A stretch of 43,560 nucleotides of DNA, taken from positions 1 to 43,560 of the forward strand of contig WGNM01000040.1 of the NCBI GenBank assembly GCA_016124575.1, written 5' to 3'. The notes beneath the pieces are model-generated. The model was not told where the DNA came from. It saw nothing but the letters and a program-made list of their open reading frames with translations, and did not search any database. Source of the stretch: Cryomorphaceae bacterium (lineage in GTDB: Bacteria > Bacteroidota > Bacteroidia > Flavobacteriales_D > Sanyastnellaceae). Positions 41,344-43,560 of the stretch are shown piece after piece (position 1 is the stretch's first letter; every line of letters starts with the position of its first letter). Made by a program: the position numbers and the translations under genes.

Positions 41344-41761
41344 ATTTGTATATTGTTGTAAAGTGCCTATTTCAGAAGAAGTAGACCTCACAACACTTCT
41401 CAACGATAGGTGGTTTAACTATTCATTTGAGGGATTTGTAAGTTGCGATAAAGTGGATGTACAAGGTGATTTTTATGGAATTCTTCCAAAAAATCACATG
41501 ATCCCCACAACTCGAATTGTGATTTGCAAAATCGAAAATAACATCTTGGTAACTATAAAACCTTTGAAATACGTAATCAACGGACATTTAATTGTTGCTT
41601 CAATATTAGTTATACAGGGTTTTTTATATGAAACAGGTTTAGAATACTTTCTCATAGGTTCTTTTTCATGGTTGCTGTTGATTTGGTTGCTCTTTTTCTT
41701 CATTTTCGAATCCATATGTAAGCGAATTAGGAAGAATCTTTTACATAAAGCAAATCTATAA
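41333..41761 (+). CDS. Small two-TM membrane protein, candidate immunity protein of cassette 1
   Basis: 142 residues from the ATG at 41333, which overlaps the Rhs stop by 11 bp; this overlap and the short gene length are typical for immunity genes. The N-terminal 85 residues are soluble (MIGEFVYCCKVPISEEVDLTT...FVSCDKVDVQGDFYGILP). Two hydrophobic stretches follow (about 93-112 and 114-136), ending in a basic tail CKRIRKNLLHKANL. No family is recognised. The coding region is A+T-rich, like the toxin domain before it. A membrane-bound partner points to a toxin that acts at or through the membrane, which is inference only. Confidence 0.6.
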   Translation: MIGEFVYCCKVPISEEVDLTTLLNDRWFNYSFEGFVSCDKVDVQGDFYGILPKNHMIPTTRIVICKIENNILVTIKPLKYVINGHLIVASILVIQGFLYETGLEYFLIGSFSWLLLIWLLFFFIFESICKRIRKNLLHKANL

Positions 41762-41927
41762 TCCAAACTAATTCCACGATTCTCAAATTGACATTTCGAA
41801 AAGAATACTTGATTCTATAGGTTACATTCAACATGAAATAGTCGGGTTTATTTAGACAACTTCAACTTCACATCCCTCACAAAAACCCACTACCTTGGGA
41901 ACGCCGCAGGCGCATTACACGCAAACC

Positions 41928-43271
41928 ATGCCTAACACCACCACCCACCTCACCCAAACCTCCGTCGATATCTACGGAGCGGCGCGGTTAGGAGCTGCAT
42001 CGCTGGTACGTGAGGTAAGTGCAGTATTATCAAACATCACGTTTGTGGGTGTGCCGGTGTACGATTCATCGGTTATTGATCAGCGCATTGCATCGGCCAA
42101 CTATGCCTTGAGCCAACTGCCGGTAGAGCCCGCAGTGCATGCGCGTTGGTTGGGGTATAAGCAGTATGAACTAAGCAATCATCCCGCACGAGTGGGACAC
42201 GTCTTGGGCAACGTAACCGCCACCCTCTCCGACGCTAAATCCACTCAATTTGATGGTGCAGTGCACTACACCCCGCGCATAACATCGCTTACCGACTACT
42301 ACCCGTTTGGAGCGGCCATGCCGGGGAGGAGTTTTAGTGAGGGGGAGTATAGGTATGGGTACTGGTTCTTATACCAAGGGAGCGAGAAAGAAAATGAGAG
42401 CGCAGGTGATGCAAATGTTTATTCTACCTTTTACAGGATGTTGGATGTACGTGTTGGAAGATGGTTGAGTGTGGATCCGGTATTGCACCCGTGGCAGTCA
42501 ACGTATACGAGTATGGATAATAATCCGGTATTGTACAATGATCCGATGGGAGATAAGATTCGTGGTAATCTAAAAGGTGTTGTGCGCTTCTACAAACAGT
42601 ATTTTGAATTGACAAGGTTACAAAAGGAGTTGTCATCAAAATCATTACAAGATACTCCACGAGCTAGAGATGTTGCAGCTCAAGTACGCGCTATGGAAGA
42701 CTTACGAGGATCAGATGTCATTTTTGCTTTTGTTGCAGAACATAAAACTGGAGGTTCAAAGTCACCCCGAAACCAACAATTCTCAGTGCAAGTCGATCAA
42801 AGAAAGAGTGCTTTTGCAGGAGATCGCGTAGGCAGATTGAAGATCACATTTTACAACGGTGATAATTATGAAGGTGTACTAGCTTCAGGCATCGCCAAAG
42901 CTCATTCGTTTGAGAACGGGGAACTTGATATGCTGGAGAACCCAAGTCGTCCATACAGCTATGATGGAGGTCATATTTACGATTCTCCGGATGTTCGGAA
43001 AATATCTGAATTTCGCACCTTTTGGGAATATGGGGCTGATCAAGTTAATGAAAGAATAGATGCAATAGAGAAAGATGTTGATCGAGCCATACAGAGCGGT
43101 AAATCCCCGAACCAATTAAGATTAGAAACTCCGGCAGGGCAAAATGACGACCCTCCTCTTGATGACGATGCTCCAACAGAATATAATCGAGAATCTAATA
43201 TCGACAGGTCTACAGCTAAATCTTGGGTGAGAGGAAAAGAAGAAATCGAACTAAAAGGTCGAGAACGATGA
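41928..43271 (+). CDS. Orphan Rhs C-terminal end with a second unknown toxin-like domain (cassette 2)
   Basis: Two frames are joined here. In one (41837-41935) there is Rhs-like sequence RVYLDNFNFTSLTKTHYLGNAAGALH; in the other, from about 41910, the core continues as HYTQTMPNTTTHLTQTSVDIYGAARLG. The 5' part is therefore frameshifted and incomplete, and the ATG at 41928 is only a possible start (a TTG at 41895 is an alternative). Residues 110-205 form the RHS core: LTDYYPFGAAMPGRSFS, YWFLYQGSEKENESAGDAN, FYRMLDVRVGRWLSVDPVL and NPVLYNDPMGDK. The C-terminal 240 residues are different from cassette 1 (no shared motif) and match no toxin I know; they are charged and helical at the end (QVNERIDAIEKDVDRAIQ). 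The next gene starts at the stop codon. Confidence 0.7.
   Translation: MPNTTTHLTQTSVDIYGAARLGAASLVREVSAVLSNITFVGVPVYDSSVIDQRIASANYALSQLPVEPAVHARWLGYKQYELSNHPARVGHVLGNVTATLSDAKSTQFDGAVHYTPRITSLTDYYPFGAAMPGRSFSEGEYRYGYWFLYQGSEKENESAGDANVYSTFYRMLDVRVGRWLSVDPVLHPWQSTYTSMDNNPVLYNDPMGDKIRGNLKGVVRFYKQYFELTRLQKELSSKSLQDTPRARDVAAQVRAMEDLRGSDVIFAFVAEHKTGGSKSPRNQQFSVQVDQRKSAFAGDRVGRLKITFYNGDNYEGVLASGIAKAHSFENGELDMLENPSRPYSYDGGHIYDSPDVRKISEFRTFWEYGADQVNERIDAIEKDVDRAIQSGKSPNQLRLETPAGQNDDPPLDDDAPTEYNRESNIDRSTAKSWVRGKEEIELKGRER
42154..42355. repeat. Rhs core segment, copy 2
   Basis: Counterpart of 40267-40460 with an offset of 1886 bp at the CATCCCGCACGAG block. Similarity stops just after the core, where each copy takes its own C-terminal domain. 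Confidence 0.75.
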
Positions 43272-43447
43272 AGAAATCATTAATTATCATGAGTATCGGC
43301 GTTTTGCTGATTAATATCTTCGGATGCAATAAAAGGTTTTACTACATCAATCGTGCTAATGGCGAACCTTTTGGTGACAATGAACAATTTGGTTTTGCTG
43401 ATTTCTTGAATGACTCATTATTACGCGTTGTGCTACTGAATATATGA
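43268..43447 (+). CDS. Small lipoprotein, candidate immunity protein of cassette 2 (possibly truncated)
   Basis: 59 residues from the ATG at 43268, which shares ATGA with the Rhs stop. The signal peptide ends in a lipobox, IFGC (C20). The mature part has only about 39 residues (NKRFYYINRANGEPFGDNEQ...), short even for an immunity protein, so the gene may have been cut by an insertion just downstream, where an inverted repeat and a new frame begin (43465, 43527). Role inferred from position. Confidence 0.5.
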   Translation: MKKSLIIMSIGVLLINIFGCNKRFYYINRANGEPFGDNEQFGFADFLNDSLLRVVLLNI

Positions 43448-43464
43448 ATAAATAAATGATGAAA

Positions 43465-43537
43465 AGGTCGTGCAATGTATTGGTATTCAGTATTTTAAAG
43501 GTACGAAAATCAAAACATTGAGCACCATGCACGACCT
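43465..43537. repeat. 10-bp perfect inverted repeat near the right edge
   Basis: AGGTCGTGCA (43465-43474) and TGCACGACCT (43528-43537) are perfect complements, with CAATGT/ACATTG further inside the arms. It could be an end or regulatory element of an insertion sequence starting here; the right-hand arm lies inside the first codons of the partial frame at 43527. Confidence 0.35.
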
Positions 43538-43560
43538 GAGAGCAATGTACGAAAAGACTC
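43527..43560 (+). CDS. 5' end of an unidentified reading frame (runs off the window)
   Basis: From ATG 43527 the frame reads MHDLRAMYEKT and is open to the edge, 11 codons. Too short to recognise. The adjacent inverted repeat and the cut-off look of the upstream lipoprotein suggest a transposase, but nothing in the peptide proves it. Confidence 0.25.
   Translation, partial: MHDLRAMYEKT

Noticed and set aside
1-43560. CRISPR array, prophage or ribosomal RNA genes
   Set aside because: No regularly spaced direct repeats with unique spacers were seen; no phage structural or replication genes and no rRNA-like sequence appear in the window.

Overview
The window reads as chromosomal DNA of a member of the Bacteroidota, most likely a Flavobacteriales-type marine or freshwater organism. 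Evidence: promoter -7 boxes of the TAnnTTTG type lie directly in front of several start codons. There is a type IX secretion (T9SS) cargo operon with a type-B C-terminal sorting domain, a PorP/SprF-like protein and a PorE-like OmpA protein. DnaG lacks its zinc ligands, LeuRS carries the large Bacteroidota-style insertions, a RprX/RprY-like pair is present, and Shine-Dalgarno sites are scarce. Genus cannot be decided from the sequence alone.

Layout. 1-267: start of an IS1595-type transposase running off the left edge. 525-4703 (minus): TonB-dependent receptor, LytS-like kinase and LytTR regulator in one operon. 5073-7242 (plus): RprX/RprY-like two-component pair closed by a strong terminator. 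7521-11290 (plus): TonB-like energy transducer, DNA primase and a lipoprotein with six Cys-rich DCGG repeats. 11594-14290 (minus): coiled-coil OmpA lipoprotein, then a deacetylase/acrylyl-CoA-reductase-like pair. 14352-18473 (plus): quinone oxidoreductase-like MDR protein and leucyl-tRNA synthetase. 18477-27076 (minus): the three-gene T9SS cargo operon headed by a 1795-residue secreted protein. 27233-30373: secreted beta-helix protein, tRNA-Gln(UUG), an aldehyde dehydrogenase and a 32-residue micro-ORF. 30681-33951 (plus): receiver, kinase and receiver-GAF-kinase operon. 33954-39962: DUF349 protein, RecX, a membrane protein, RF2 with its programmed frameshift, an ArsC-like protein and class II fumarase.

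The accessory part is 40141-43560. Two orphan 3' ends of Rhs genes stand in tandem. Each has a conserved G+C-rich core followed by an unrelated, A+T-rich C-terminal domain, and each is translationally coupled to a small downstream gene (a two-TM membrane protein and a small lipoprotein). This looks like a tip-swapping polymorphic toxin/immunity locus whose two toxin domains I do not recognise. The right edge holds an inverted repeat and the start of an unidentified reading frame.

The rest is mostly housekeeping (dnaG, leuS, prfB, recX, fumC, tRNA-Gln) interleaved with envelope and signalling genes. Points most worth checking are the Rhs cassettes, a compositionally foreign extra block inside LeuRS, the micro-ORF after the aldehyde dehydrogenase, and the very short or absent 5' leaders implied by the promoter positions.
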